Below are positions 40,578 to 49,655 of a stretch of 64,000 nucleotides of DNA, in pieces. Position numbers and translations under genes: made by a program. Under the pieces are notes generated by a model. The model did no database searches, had not been told where the DNA came from, and saw only the letters and a program-made list of their open reading frames with translations. The stretch is from Ottowia sp. oral taxon 894 (GTDB lineage Bacteria > Pseudomonadota > Gammaproteobacteria > Burkholderiales > Burkholderiaceae_C), in contig NZ_CP012073.1 in assembly GCF_001262075.1 (NCBI RefSeq), positions 2,861,784 to 2,925,783 on the forward strand. The letters are read 5' to 3'. The first letter of the stretch is position 1, and the number at the start of each line of letters is the position of its first letter.

Positions 40578-41084
40578 ATGAGCAACCCCAAAGTCGAACT
40601 GCACATCAAAGACCACGGCGTCATCACCCTCGAGCTGGACGCCGCCAGCGCGCCGCAAACCGTCGCCAACTTTCTCGAATACGTGAAAAAAGGCCATTAC
40701 GACAACACCATCTTCCACCGCGTGATAGACGGCTTCATGATCCAGGGCGGCGGCTTCGAGCCTGGCATGAAACAAAAGCCCACCGCCGCCCCCATCCAGA
40801 ACGAAGCGGCCAACGGCCTGAAAAACAACGCCTACACCATCGCCATGGCCCGCACGGGCGACCCGCACTCGGCCACCGCGCAGTTCTTCATCAACGTGGC
40901 CGACAACGGCTTTCTCAACCACACCGCCCCCACGCCGCAAGGCTGGGGCTACGCCGTCTTTGGCAAAGTCATCTCCGGCCAAAACGTGGTGGACGCCATC
41001 AAGGCCGTGCCCACCGGCAGCAAAGGCTTTCACGAAAACGTGCCCCGCGCCGATGTGGTCATTGAAAAAGCCGTGGCGCTCTGA
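40578..41084 (+). CDS. ppiB: Cytosolic peptidyl-prolyl cis-trans isomerase B (cyclophilin)
   Basis: A 168-residue cyclophilin without a signal peptide. It has [40 protein letters not shown] and [29 protein letters not shown] precedes the ATG at 40578. Probably co-transcribed with the periplasmic paralogue and ended by the terminator at 41112. Confidence 0.97.
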   Translation: MSNPKVELHIKDHGVITLELDAASAPQTVANFLEYVKKGHYDNTIFHRVIDGFMIQGGGFEPGMKQKPTAAPIQNEAANGLKNNAYTIAMARTGDPHSATAQFFINVADNGFLNHTAPTPQGWGYAVFGKVISGQNVVDAIKAVPTGSKGFHENVPRADVVIEKAVAL

Positions 41085-41111
41085 AGCAGGCTCCTGCCCG
41101 CCGCTCCACGC

Positions 41112-41141
41112 AAAAAAGCCGGCTTCGCAGCCGGCTTTTTT
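41112..41141 (+). terminator. Rho-independent terminator after ppiB
   Basis: AAAAAAGCCGGCT, a TCGC loop and AGCCGGCTTTTTT: a 13-bp stem including A:U pairs, with T-tracts on both strands, so it can serve both ppiB and the minus-strand antitoxin gene. Confidence 0.95.
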
Positions 41142-41154
41142 ATGCCCATCCGTT

Positions 41155-41454
41155 TTATGCGCGCCTTGCCGGATGCTGAATGGGTTGCACCGCAAGGCGC
41201 AGGCCCATCGTCTTGAGAATCGCCGGCAGGCTATGAATTTCTGGATGGCCCTTTGCGGACAGCGCGCAGTCAATACGCGCTCCGCTGCCCTGCGCCTTTG
41301 ACATGCCGCCAAACGCCTTCGCCATTTGGCGAAGTGCGATCAGCAGCTCGCCTTGATCGCCGTCTTCAAGAATGCTGTTCAGCAGCTCTACCGCATAGGC
41401 TGGGTCTTTGCGGAAGATTTCTGCCATCGCATCGTCATGCGCCTAATCTTTCAT
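41155..41454 (-). pseudogene. HigA-like addiction-module antidote protein with nonsense codon 4
   Basis: Antidote proteins of this type bind DNA and neutralise a RelE/HigB-like toxin. From ATG 41454 the minus strand reads MKD, then TAG, then AHDDAMAEIFRKDPAYAVEL and LEDGDQGELLIALRQMAKAF GG. The TAG (41443-41445) lies where the family has an aromatic codon such as TAT. Translation could restart at ATG 41427. The helix-turn-helix region continues to IHSLPAILKTMGLRLAVQPI. The toxin gene expected upstream on the minus strand is not recognisable, so this is probably an orphan, decaying antitoxin. Confidence 0.75.
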
Positions 41455-41553
41455 CACGCCCTCTCCTGTTTCGCTGTCAGTTTTTCCAATATTCGCACGC
41501 CGGGTGCTTGCCTGAAGCAGGGCAGCAGCCAAGAAGGGCGCGCGGCTGCGGGC

Positions 41554-44500
41554 AAATTGCAACATTCGTGTTTTTGCGGGAATGACCTATTGGCAGATGG
41601 TTGCAGCTGTGATTTAATGCACACTCTTTTCGCGCTCTGCAAAGGGTTTTTCATCATTCTTGACTTGAAAGGCAATTCAAATGAAAAAGAATCTGCTGGC
41701 CCTGGCCGCTTTGACGCTTGTTTCCGGCGCTGCATTCGCCCAATCTTCGGTCACGCTTTATGGCGTGGCGGACGTGGGGATTGGGAAAGAAGCTGGGAAA
41801 AAGGTGGGCATGATGAGTGGCACCTATATAAACCATGCTACTAGCTATATCGGTTTTCGCGGTATCGAAGATTTGGGCGGTGGCCTGAAAGCCGGTTTTC
41901 GATTGGAGCAATATGTCAATATGGAAGATGGTGCAACGGCTTCTGCAAACGGATTCTTGAGGCAAGGGAATGAAACCTACGGTCGCGCTGCTAATTTGTG
42001 GTTAGAGGGTGGTTTTGGTCGATTTAAGATGGGGCGTTCTGAAACGCCTAGCTATAATGCAATGACGACATGGAGTATTGTGGGTGATGCTAACTATTCT
42101 CCATCTATGCAACGTTATGGAGCGGTAGGGCGTGCTAGTCGTGCTAGTAGCCAATTCAGTTATAAAACGCCTGTGTTCGGCGGTTTCAGCGCCGAGGTGG
42201 CTTTTGTAGCGAAGGGGGACCGGAACGATAAGTCCAACAAATATGATCTGAACGTCATTTATGACAACGGCCCCATTAGTGCTGGTGTTGCCTATAATAA
42301 GATTCAGAATGCCAAGGCTAACTATGCATTGGGCGCCAAATACAATTTTGGCATGTTTGCCTTGGCTGCTGGCTATTATGATGTTCGTAATTTAAATTCG
42401 CTTCCGGTGGGAACTAGAGCAAAATTGGCTGGGTATAGTATTGGCGCTTCTGTTAATTTTGACAATTTCACGTTGGCTGTTGAATTGCAGCGGCAGCGCA
42501 AGAGTGAAATTTACCGTCAAAATATGACGGAGAAATATAAAAAGCATACAGATGGTGTAGTAGAGGCTAAATATTCTCTTTCCAAACGCACCTTTGTTTA
42601 TGCCGATTATTTCTGGTTTGATAATAGAAATAATTATGGGTTAGGTATCCAGCATAAATTTTAATTGTTTGGATTATATTGCATAAAGCGAGTGCTGTTG
42701 TGTGTTCCTTGAGTGCTAGTTCAGGTCACAATTCGGGTCCGCCGGTGAATTTGACTCCGGCTGGGCCGCAACAGCCGTTAGCGCCGCAGCCCGACCACAG
42801 TAATCAGGCCGGAGGTGAAATTTCTTCAGAACGGCCGCTTCATTAACCTCAAGAGAGTCCCCAAAATGGTCAAGTTCCTGCTGGCCGAGAACAGGAGCAT
42901 TTTGGGACGCCTTCAGATTATGGTCGTGGCCCAGTTTCTGCAGGCGGTTCTTCACACATAAATTCTGTTGAAAGTGGTGGTAGAGGGCATGCCTCAAATG
43001 CCTTCGGTGGTGGTTCTTTTGGCAGCGCCGCCGCAGGCTCAACCGGCGTCACGCCCTACGCCGCCTCTTTAGGTGGCCTCTCCACCTCCCTGCTGAACAT
43101 GGGCCTGCCCGCCTTTTCGGCGCTGCCCACGTTCATTCCCAGCTTTGAACCCAAGCGCGATAGCGAGCCGCCGTATCGCCCGCAGGTTCAACCCCAGCCT
43201 CCTCAGCCCCAGCCGCGCCCTGAGCTGCAACCCGCCGTTCAGGCCCAGCAGACTGCCACGCAAGCGGCAACAACCCAAGCCGCCACGCAGGCCGAAGCGC
43301 AGGCTGCCAGCACACAGGCGGCCAGCGTGCGCCAGCAGGAAGCGCGCGCTGCTGCCGGGCAAACGCCCACGCCCCAAACAGCCACGCAAGCCGCCCTTCA
43401 GGCCCAGCGCCTCACGCCCGCCGCCTTGGCAGCCATCACCCGCACGCTGGCCGCGCACCAGCAGCAGGCGGCCCGCATGGGCGCTTTGCTGATGGCTGCC
43501 GCAGGCATGGCCCAGCCTTTGGCCGTGCAGCAGGCGCAGCGCCAGCTGCTGGCGCAAGCCCTGGCGCTGGCCCTGCTGGCGGGCAAGGGCCAGGCCAGCG
43601 CGGCAGACATGGCCTTGCTCAACGCCACGCGCCAAAGCGCCATAGCAGCCCTCACGGCGGGCCTGCAAGCCAAAAACGCCAATGTGGCCGCCCGCATGGG
43701 CGCAGCCGCACAGCAAACCGCCGCGCAGGCGGCCACGCAAACCAGCGCCACGCGCCAAAGCGCGGCGCAAACCGCCACGCAAGCGTCCAGCGTGCAAAGC
43801 GCCCAGGCCAAGCAGGCCGCGCAAGAAGGCAAAGCCAAGGCCGCCGCCCAGGCGGCCACGCAGGCAGGCTCGGCCACGCAAGCCAAAGGCCGCGAAGCCG
43901 CGCAGGCCCAGCAAGTGGCTGGGCAACAAGCCTCGCAAGAAAAAACAGGCATTCACAAACGCGTGAGCCTGCGCAATGTGCCCAAGGGCCGCGCGCGCGG
44001 CACGCTTGACAAGGTGGAAGCCGTCTCGCGCAACATGGGCGGCCCTCAAGGCCAGCCGGAGCCGGAAGATGAAGACCTGGACTGGCTGGAGCAGCAGGGC
44101 CAGCAAGGCCACGAAGCCGCGCAGGAGCAAAGCCCCGCTGCGAGGAAATACCAGGCCATCGCCCTGTGGCTGCTCGCGCACGGCCAAATGGCCGCCCTGC
44201 GCGAGCTGGCCCACGGCCATCGCGTGCTGCTGCTGGCCCCGGCGGCTGACGCGCCGCTGACCTTGGTGGGCCATGTGCTCGTGCCCGAACGCGCTGCTGT
44301 TGCCGTGGAAGATGGAGCAAGCCAGATGGGCGCGCAAGGCCAGGCCCTGGAGCTGCCCGCCCGCTGGACGCAAGCCCTGCCTGCCGACAGGCAATGGCGG
44401 CAATGGAAGCTGCGCCAGCAAAGCGATGAAAGCGGCTGGAGCCTGCAAGCGCCGCGCCCTGAGCGCGGCACGCCGCGCCTGCTGGCCGCCGACAACGCAG

Positions 44501-44622
44501 CTGACCCGGCCGCCCTGGCAAACACCCCGGCAAGCGCCACCGAAAGCGCCCCGGAGCGCGCCGAACTCATCACCCTGCCCGAGCCGCGCCGCCTGCGCCG
44601 CCTGCTGGACGGGCAGTGGGCC
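41554..44622 (+). repeat. Tandem duplication, unit 1
   Basis: This 3.07-kb unit (promoter, porin, Ala/Gln-rich gene) is repeated at 44808-47879. Similarity starts at AAATTGCAACAT in the porin upstream region and ends abruptly at the codons for DGQW in the second gene. Confidence 0.9.
41681..42664 (+). CDS. Trimeric outer-membrane porin (Omp32 type), copy 1
   Basis: General diffusion porin. A signal peptide MKKNLLALAALTLVSGAAFA is followed by QSSVTLYGVADVGIGKEAGK and the family motifs SYIGFRGIEDLGGGLKAGFR, then FGRFKMGRSETPSYNAM. It ends with the beta-barrel signature NYGLGIQHKF. 327 residues. SD AAAGG lies 9 nt before the ATG. The downstream half shows lower GC and altered codon choice relative to the start, as if re-amplified or recombined. 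Closely related to the porin at 44943-45932. Confidence 0.95.
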   Translation: MKKNLLALAALTLVSGAAFAQSSVTLYGVADVGIGKEAGKKVGMMSGTYINHATSYIGFRGIEDLGGGLKAGFRLEQYVNMEDGATASANGFLRQGNETYGRAANLWLEGGFGRFKMGRSETPSYNAMTTWSIVGDANYSPSMQRYGAVGRASRASSQFSYKTPVFGGFSAEVAFVAKGDRNDKSNKYDLNVIYDNGPISAGVAYNKIQNAKANYALGAKYNFGMFALAAGYYDVRNLNSLPVGTRAKLAGYSIGASVNFDNFTLAVELQRQRKSEIYRQNMTEKYKKHTDGVVEAKYSLSKRTFVYADYFWFDNRNNYGLGIQHKF

Positions 44623-44925
44623 GCTCTGGCCGGACAGGCTGCGGCTTGCCTGGCGCTAGGCGGGATGCTCCATGACTTGCTGCGGCTGAAGAAACAGCGG
44701 AGGAAACGGCGGAGCGGATGGGCGCAGTTGAAAAAGCGCAACACCTGCCGCGCCCTGCGCGCCTGCCCCGGCGCCGCAGGGGAAAAGAAGCCTGCGCAGG
44801 CGCGGACAAATTGCAACATCGTGTTTTTACGGGGGCTTGGCCTATTGGCGGGCGGCCAAGACTGTGATTTAATTCACACCGTTTTCGCGCCCTGTGAAGG
44901 GTCTTGTTTTCACTATTTTCCTTGA
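42700..44925 (+). pseudogene. Ala/Gln-rich protein, copy 1, interrupted by TAA and with altered 3' end
   Basis: The frame runs from GTG 42700 (MCSLSASSGHNSGPPVNL) to a TAA at 42844-42846 (codon 49), then continues in the same frame without a break to 44925. Upstream of LGGLSTSLLNMGLPAFSALP the sequence differs from copy 2. From there to DGQW (44620) the copies are almost identical. After that the frame enters unrelated sequence (AALAGQAAACLALGGMLHDL) instead of the copy 2 end. So the gene has a nonsense codon and a replaced tail; restart at an internal ATG is possible. The DNA motif content (ACGCAAGC.., GCCACGCAGG..) is low-complexity. Confidence 0.7.
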
Positions 44926-47879
44926 TTTGAAAGGCAATTCAAATGAAAAAGAATCTGCTGGCCTTGGCCGCTTTGACGCTTGTTTCCGGCGCTGCATTCG
45001 CCCAATCTTCGGTCACGCTTTATGGCGTGGCGGATGTGGGGATTGGGAAAGAGGCGGGTCAAAAAACCGGGATGATTAGTGGTAATCTACTTAATCATAC
45101 TACTAGCTATATTGGTTTTCGTGGCATTGAGGATTTAGGTGGTGGACTAAAAGCGGGCTTCAGGCTGGAGCAGTTTATCAATATGGAAAATGGCGCCACA
45201 GCTTCTCCAAGTAGTTTTTTGGGGCGTGAAAATAGAACCTACGGGCGCGCTGCTAATTTATGGATTGAAGGAGGTTTCGGTCAATTCAAAATGGGGCGTT
45301 CTGAAACACCCAGTTATAATGCAATGGTGGCATGGAGCGTCGTTGGTGATGCTAATTATTCTACGACGTTAGAACGTTATGGGGCTGTTGGGCGGTGGGC
45401 GCGCGCCAACAGTCAATTTGGCTACAAAACACCCGTATTTGGCGGATTTAGCGCGGAAGTCGCTTTTGTGGCTAAGGGGGATCATGACAACAAGGCTAAA
45501 TATGACCTGAATGTTCTCTATGAGAGTGGTCCCATCGTTGTCGGCGCAGCCTACAACAAGATTCAGAATGCCAAAGCTAATTATGCCTTGGGCGCTAAAT
45601 ATAATTTTGGGATGTTTGCCCTGTCGGCTGGTTACTTTGATATTCGCAATCCGAAGCTTGATGCCCCTCTTCCTGGAGGAGATAATCTTAAAGTAGCTGG
45701 TTACAGTATTGGTGGCTCTGTTAATTTCGACAACATTACGCTGGCTGTTGAACTGCAGCGTCAGCGCAAGTTTGAGATCTACAATCCACTTGTTACTAGG
45801 AAGCTTAAGAAATATACGGAAGGTGCTGTGGAGGCTAAATATGCGTTATCGAAACGCACCTTTATCTATGCAGATTATATGAGAATGGAAAATAAAAATA
45901 ATTATGGTGTAGGTATTCAGCATCGGTTTTGATTGTTGAATATATATTGTGCGAGGTGATCGGTGGGGGACTTAAGTTATCGTATTGGCAGCGGGAACGG
46001 TTATCCTTCAATAAATGGGATGCAACAGTTTCCTGCACAACCTCGCAACCCCGCAGACTCAAATGTGGCTGGGAGAGATTCAGCGCAAGAATCTCTCCCA
46101 GGTGAACCTCCGCCAGCTAATCGGCAGGGTGTGAGTGATGAAGGCACGCAAAATCACAACGTAGATCATTCTGGGGCGTCTCTAAATAATGATCGTGACG
46201 TGGCTTCTCTGGGTGGTGCTCATTCAAATATTCCCAATGGGAATGGCAACGCGGGGCATACCATGGATGCCTTCGACGGCGGCCCTTTTGGCGGCGGCTT
46301 CGCCGCAGCCCAAACTAGCGGTACCCCCTACACCACCTCTTTAGGTGGCCTCTCCACCTCCCTGTTGAACATGGGCCTGCCCGCCTTCGCGGCGCTGCCC
46401 ACGTTCATCCCCAGCTTTGAACCCAAGCGCGATAGCGAGCCGCCGTATCGCCCGCAGGTTCAACCCCAGCCGCGCCCTGAGCCGCAACCCGCCGTTCAGG
46501 CCCAGCAGGCCGCCACGCAAGCGGCAACAACCCAGGCCGCCACGCGGGCCGAAGCGCAGGCTGCCAGCACACAAGCGGCCAGCGTGCGCCAGCAGGAAGC
46601 GCGCGCTGCTGCCGGGCAAACGCCCACGCCCCAAACAGCCACGCAAGCCGCCCTTCAGGCCCAGCGCCTCACGCCCGCCGCCTTGGCAGCCATCACCCGC
46701 ACGCTGGCCGCGCACCAGCAGCAGGCGGCCCGCATGGGCGCTTTGCTGATGGCTGCCGCAGGCATGGCCCAGCCTTTGGCCGTGCAGCAGGCGCAGCGCC
46801 AGCTGCTGGCGCAAGCCCTGGCGCTGGCCCTGCTGGCGGGCAAGGGCCAGGCCAGCGCGGCAGACATGGCCTTGCTCAACGCCACGCGCCAAAGCGCCAT
46901 AGCAGCCCTCACGGCGGGCCTGCAAGCCAAAAACGCCAATGTGGCCGCCCGCATGGGCGCAGCCGCACAGCAAACCGCCGCGCAGGCGGCCACGCAAACC
47001 AGCGCCACGCGCCAAAGCGCGGCGCAAACCGCCACGCAAGCGTCCAGCGTGCAAAGCGCCCAGGCCAAGCAGGCCGCGCAAGAAGGCAAAGCCAAGGCCG
47101 CCGCCCAGGCGGCCACGCAGGCAGGCTCGGCCACGCAAGCCAAAGGCCGCGAAGCCGCGCAGGCCCAGCAAGTGGCTGGGCAACAAGCCTCGCAAGAAAA
47201 AACAGGCATTCACAAACGCGTGAGCCTGCGCAATGTGCCCAAGGGCCGCGCGCGCGGCACGCTTGACAAGGTGGAAGCCGTCTCGCGCAACATGGGCGGC
47301 CCTCAAGGCCAGCCGGAGCCGGAAGATGAAGACCTGGACTGGCTGGAGCAGCAGGGCCAGCAAGGCCACGAAGCCGCGCAGGAGCAAAGCCCCGCTGCGA
47401 GGAAATACCAGGCCATCGCCCTGTGGCTGCTCGCGCACGGCCAAATGGCCGCCCTGCGCGAGCTGGCCCACGGCCATCGCGTGCTGCTGCTGGCCCCGGC
47501 GGCTGACGCGCCGCTGACCTTGGTGGGCCATGTGCTCGTGCCCGAACGCGCTGCTGTTGCCGTGGAAGATGGAGCAAGCCAGATGGGCGCGCAAGGCCAG
47601 GCCCTGGAGCTGCCCGCCCGCTGGACGCAAGCCCTGCCTGCCGACAGGCAATGGCGGCAATGGAAGCTGCGCCAGCAAAGCGATGAAAGCGGCTGGAGCC
47701 TGCAAGCGCCGCGCCCTGAGCGCGGCACGCCGCGCCTGCTGGCCGCCGACAACGCAGCTGACCCGGCCGCCCTGGCAAACACCCCGGCAAGCGCCACCGA
47801 AAGCGCCCCGGAGCGCGCCGAACTCATCACCCTGCCCGAGCCGCGCCGCCTGCGCCGCCTGCTGGATGGGCAGTGGGCC
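44808..47879 (+). repeat. Tandem duplication, unit 2
   Basis: Second copy of the unit at 41554-44622. The Ala/Gln-rich gene parts are nearly identical while the porins differ throughout, implying gene conversion in one and diversification in the other. Confidence 0.9.
44943..45932 (+). CDS. Trimeric outer-membrane porin (Omp32 type), copy 2
   Basis: A 329-residue paralogue of the porin at 41681. Signal peptide and first strands are identical (AQSSVTLYGVADVGIGKEAG). Differences cluster in loops: ASPSSFLGRENRTYGR against ASANGFLRQGNETYGR, and a longer segment NPKLDAPLPGGDNLKVAGYS against NLNSLPVGTRAKLAGYS. It ends NYGVGIQHRF. Loop divergence after duplication suggests surface variation or altered pore selectivity. 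The upstream region is a copy of that of porin 1. Confidence 0.95.
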   Translation: MKKNLLALAALTLVSGAAFAQSSVTLYGVADVGIGKEAGQKTGMISGNLLNHTTSYIGFRGIEDLGGGLKAGFRLEQFINMENGATASPSSFLGRENRTYGRAANLWIEGGFGQFKMGRSETPSYNAMVAWSVVGDANYSTTLERYGAVGRWARANSQFGYKTPVFGGFSAEVAFVAKGDHDNKAKYDLNVLYESGPIVVGAAYNKIQNAKANYALGAKYNFGMFALSAGYFDIRNPKLDAPLPGGDNLKVAGYSIGGSVNFDNITLAVELQRQRKFEIYNPLVTRKLKKYTEGAVEAKYALSKRTFIYADYMRMENKNNYGVGIQHRF

Positions 47880-47918
47880 TTGCTCGCCCTGCGTTCCCCC
47901 GTGCCCATTGGCGAGTGA
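45963..47918 (+). CDS. Ala/Gln-rich low-complexity protein, copy 2 (intact)
   Basis: Unrecognised 651-residue protein starting at GTG 45963. Residues 1-115 are Gly/Asn/Ser-rich (NIPNGNGNAGHTMDAFDGGP). A short hydrophobic piece LGGLSTSLLNMGLPAFAALP follows. About 250 residues of Ala/Gln/Thr repeats (TQAATTQAATRAEAQAASTQ, QAAQEGKAKAAAQAATQAGS) predict long helices or coiled coil. Residues 460-560 are a compact domain (ARKYQAIALWLLAHGQMAAL, HGHRVLLLAPAADAPLTLVG). No signal peptide is visible. It starts 30 nt after the porin stop, so the two are co-transcribed. Confidence 0.65.
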   Translation: MGDLSYRIGSGNGYPSINGMQQFPAQPRNPADSNVAGRDSAQESLPGEPPPANRQGVSDEGTQNHNVDHSGASLNNDRDVASLGGAHSNIPNGNGNAGHTMDAFDGGPFGGGFAAAQTSGTPYTTSLGGLSTSLLNMGLPAFAALPTFIPSFEPKRDSEPPYRPQVQPQPRPEPQPAVQAQQAATQAATTQAATRAEAQAASTQAASVRQQEARAAAGQTPTPQTATQAALQAQRLTPAALAAITRTLAAHQQQAARMGALLMAAAGMAQPLAVQQAQRQLLAQALALALLAGKGQASAADMALLNATRQSAIAALTAGLQAKNANVAARMGAAAQQTAAQAATQTSATRQSAAQTATQASSVQSAQAKQAAQEGKAKAAAQAATQAGSATQAKGREAAQAQQVAGQQASQEKTGIHKRVSLRNVPKGRARGTLDKVEAVSRNMGGPQGQPEPEDEDLDWLEQQGQQGHEAAQEQSPAARKYQAIALWLLAHGQMAALRELAHGHRVLLLAPAADAPLTLVGHVLVPERAAVAVEDGASQMGAQGQALELPARWTQALPADRQWRQWKLRQQSDESGWSLQAPRPERGTPRLLAADNAADPAALANTPASATESAPERAELITLPEPRRLRRLLDGQWALLALRSPVPIGE

Positions 47919-48142
47919 GCGCAGCGCAGGGCGCAAAGCCAAGGCGCTTTTCTTCAGTCCAGCCCATTTTTTTTGGAACCTGTTCAGGGTTCGTCCATGA
48001 GGGGCGAAAGAGCGGATGAACCTGGGCGAGGTGCAAGCCGCAGACGGTCTGGCAGACCAGCTGGCTGACCGGCCAGTGCGACGTTGCGCGACGCCGCAGG
48101 CCGCTTTTCGCTCCTGCGGTCGGGCGGCGTTGGGTGGAGTTT

Positions 48143-48230
48143 TTTTGCTCCCCTATTCATAGCGCGATGTCTTGATGGACACTGCGCAGATTGGTGCTTC
48201 AGCCCCCCCAAAGTTGCTCCTGTTTCTGAG
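48143..48230 (+). repeat. Interspersed ~90-bp repeat, copy 8 (forward)
   Basis: TTTGCTCCCCTATTCATAGC, core GATGTCTTGATGGACACTGC, right end AAAGTTGCTCCTGTTTCTG. Forms an inverted pair with copy 9. Confidence 0.85.
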
Positions 48231-48606
48231 AACCCGCCCAGCGTTGGGCCATGAGAAGAAAAAGCAGACCGGGATGAACCGTAAGGCGCAAACCGCGAAT
48301 GGTTCTGACATTCACGCCTGCTGCCTGACGAGGCGTTTGCAATGCCATGAATTACCCTGGGCCGGGCTTTTCGCATCAAGTACAGATACAGATTGCGAAC
48401 AGGCTTCTTGCTGACTCAGCCCGTGCGTTGTTCAGGTACCGGCCCCAACACCATGCGCGGTTGATGGCAACCCATCCGCTACCCGCTTGGTTTGGGTTGG
48501 GCAGGTTCAGCGCCGCTCATTCCGCTGCGCTTGCGGTGCCAGCGCCAGCCCCAGGCGCTGAATCAGAGCTTTAGAGTGGGTAGAGGCGGGGTGATGGGCC
48601 GTTATG

Positions 48607-48697
48607 TCAAAAAACAAGAGCAAATACAAGGGGGTGAAAATGCCGTTCTGCGCAGTTTCCACTAGGACCTATCGCTATTGAAAAAGGAGCTAAAAGA
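48607..48697 (-). repeat. Interspersed ~90-bp repeat, copy 9 (reverse)
   Basis: Minus strand: TTAGCTCCTTTTTCAATAGC, core GATAGGTCCTAGTGGAAACT, right end GTATTTGCTCTTGTTTTTT. Lies just after the DUF2486 gene end. Confidence 0.9.
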
Positions 48698-48722
48698 GGC
48701 TGGCTGCGGGCCGCTTGCGTGT

Positions 48723-49172
48723 TCAGTCTTGCTTTTCCTGATCTGCGTTTTCGCCGTGCCCGTTTTGCCCGGGGGCGGTTTCGTGTGCGCTCTGCTGCTT
48801 CAGCGCTTCGGCCACGGCTTGCTTGACGACGGCGGCGACTTCGCGCTGCACGCGGGCGTTCAGGCCCAGAAGCTGTTCGTGCAGGACGCGGGCGATGGCT
48901 TCGCTGATGCGGAGGTCAAGCGTGGGGGCCAGGGTTTGGAGCACTTGTCCGGCCAGAGCGCTGGCTTGCGCGGGAACCTGGGCGGAGACGGGGGCGGGCG
49001 CAGGCGGCAGGGCGCCGGGTTCCGGGGCCAGCTCGCCGGGCTGGCTGACGGGGGCGATGACTTCGGTGAGCATGGGCACGGATTGCGGGGGCGGCGCTTC
49101 GCTCCATGCGGGGGTGTCGTCAAGGATGGGTTCAATGGCTGCGTCGCTGGCGCGGGGGTCGTGGGCGGTCAT
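48723..49172 (-). CDS. DUF2486 family protein
   Basis: A 149-residue acidic, Pro/Ala-rich protein (SDAAIEPILDDTPAWSEAPP) with a helical C-terminal half (LQTLAPTLDLRISEAIARVL, NARVQREVAAVVKQAVAEAL). DUF2486 proteins are found beside holC and pepA in Burkholderiales; function unknown. ATG 49172 gives the family start MTAHDP. It lies 25 nt after the holC stop, so probably in the pepA-holC operon. Confidence 0.85.
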   Translation of the reverse strand: MTAHDPRASDAAIEPILDDTPAWSEAPPPQSVPMLTEVIAPVSQPGELAPEPGALPPAPAPVSAQVPAQASALAGQVLQTLAPTLDLRISEAIARVLHEQLLGLNARVQREVAAVVKQAVAEALKQQSAHETAPGQNGHGENADQEKQD

Positions 49173-49197
49173 GGTGGGCCTTTTCGGGAGGGCGGGT

Positions 49198-49629
49198 TTA
49201 GTCCTTGCGGGCGGCCGCGTCATGGGCCTGGGGTTGCAGACCGTGTTTTTTGTAGTGGCTCCAGCGCTGGCGGGCGCCCGCGCGGTCTTGCGGCTGGGCG
49301 CTGACGATTTCGATCAAACGGGCAAAGCGTTCAAAGCCTTCGGGCGCGGGCTGGCCCAGGTTGAGCAGCACCTGGCTGCGTGTGAAGAGGGCAGCGTTGG
49401 TAGCCAGCACGATGGGCGTGGCGGCCAGCACGTGGGCGGGGGCGGAGGCGCCGCAATGGGGGATGAATGCCTGCGATGAGAAGGTCCACAGGGCTTCGTC
49501 GAGCGCGCGCAGGGCTGCGGCGTCGCCCAGCACGCCAACCGGGGCGCGCGCGGCCCATGCCTTGCGCAGCAGGCGGCAGGCATAGGCCGTTTTTTCAGGC
49601 ACGTTGAAGTGAAAGGTCACTTCCGTCAT
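49198..49629 (-). CDS. holC: DNA polymerase III chi subunit
   Basis: Clamp-loader accessory subunit that links Pol III to SSB. MTEVTFHFNVPEKTAYACRL is the typical beginning, followed by DEALWTFSSQAFIPHC and FARLIEIVSAQPQDRAGARQ RWSHYKKHG. 143 residues. The start follows the pepA stop by 26 nt, giving the operon pepA-holC-DUF2486. Confidence 0.95.
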   Translation of the reverse strand: MTEVTFHFNVPEKTAYACRLLRKAWAARAPVGVLGDAAALRALDEALWTFSSQAFIPHCGASAPAHVLAATPIVLATNAALFTRSQVLLNLGQPAPEGFERFARLIEIVSAQPQDRAGARQRWSHYKKHGLQPQAHDAAARKD

Positions 49630-49655
49630 GCGCGGCTGCCCTGGCTGCCTGCCGT

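Larger units (their letters stand above)
47919..48722. other. 800-bp spacer holding two inverted repeat copies
   Basis: No gene recognised on either strand. It contains repeat copies 8 (forward) and 9 (reverse), 380 bp apart, and GC-rich low-information sequence between them. Confidence 0.5.

Noticed and set aside
43200..43900. Possible CRISPR-like short repeats in the Ala/Gln-rich gene
   Set aside because: The repeats are codon-level low complexity (ACGCAAGCC/GCCACGCAG) with variable spacing, not uniform repeats and spacers.
43069..44448. Long minus-strand frames opposite the Ala/Gln-rich genes (also 46341-47942)
   Set aside because: They are conserved only because the opposite strand is duplicated; Leu/Arg/Gly-rich without any domain.
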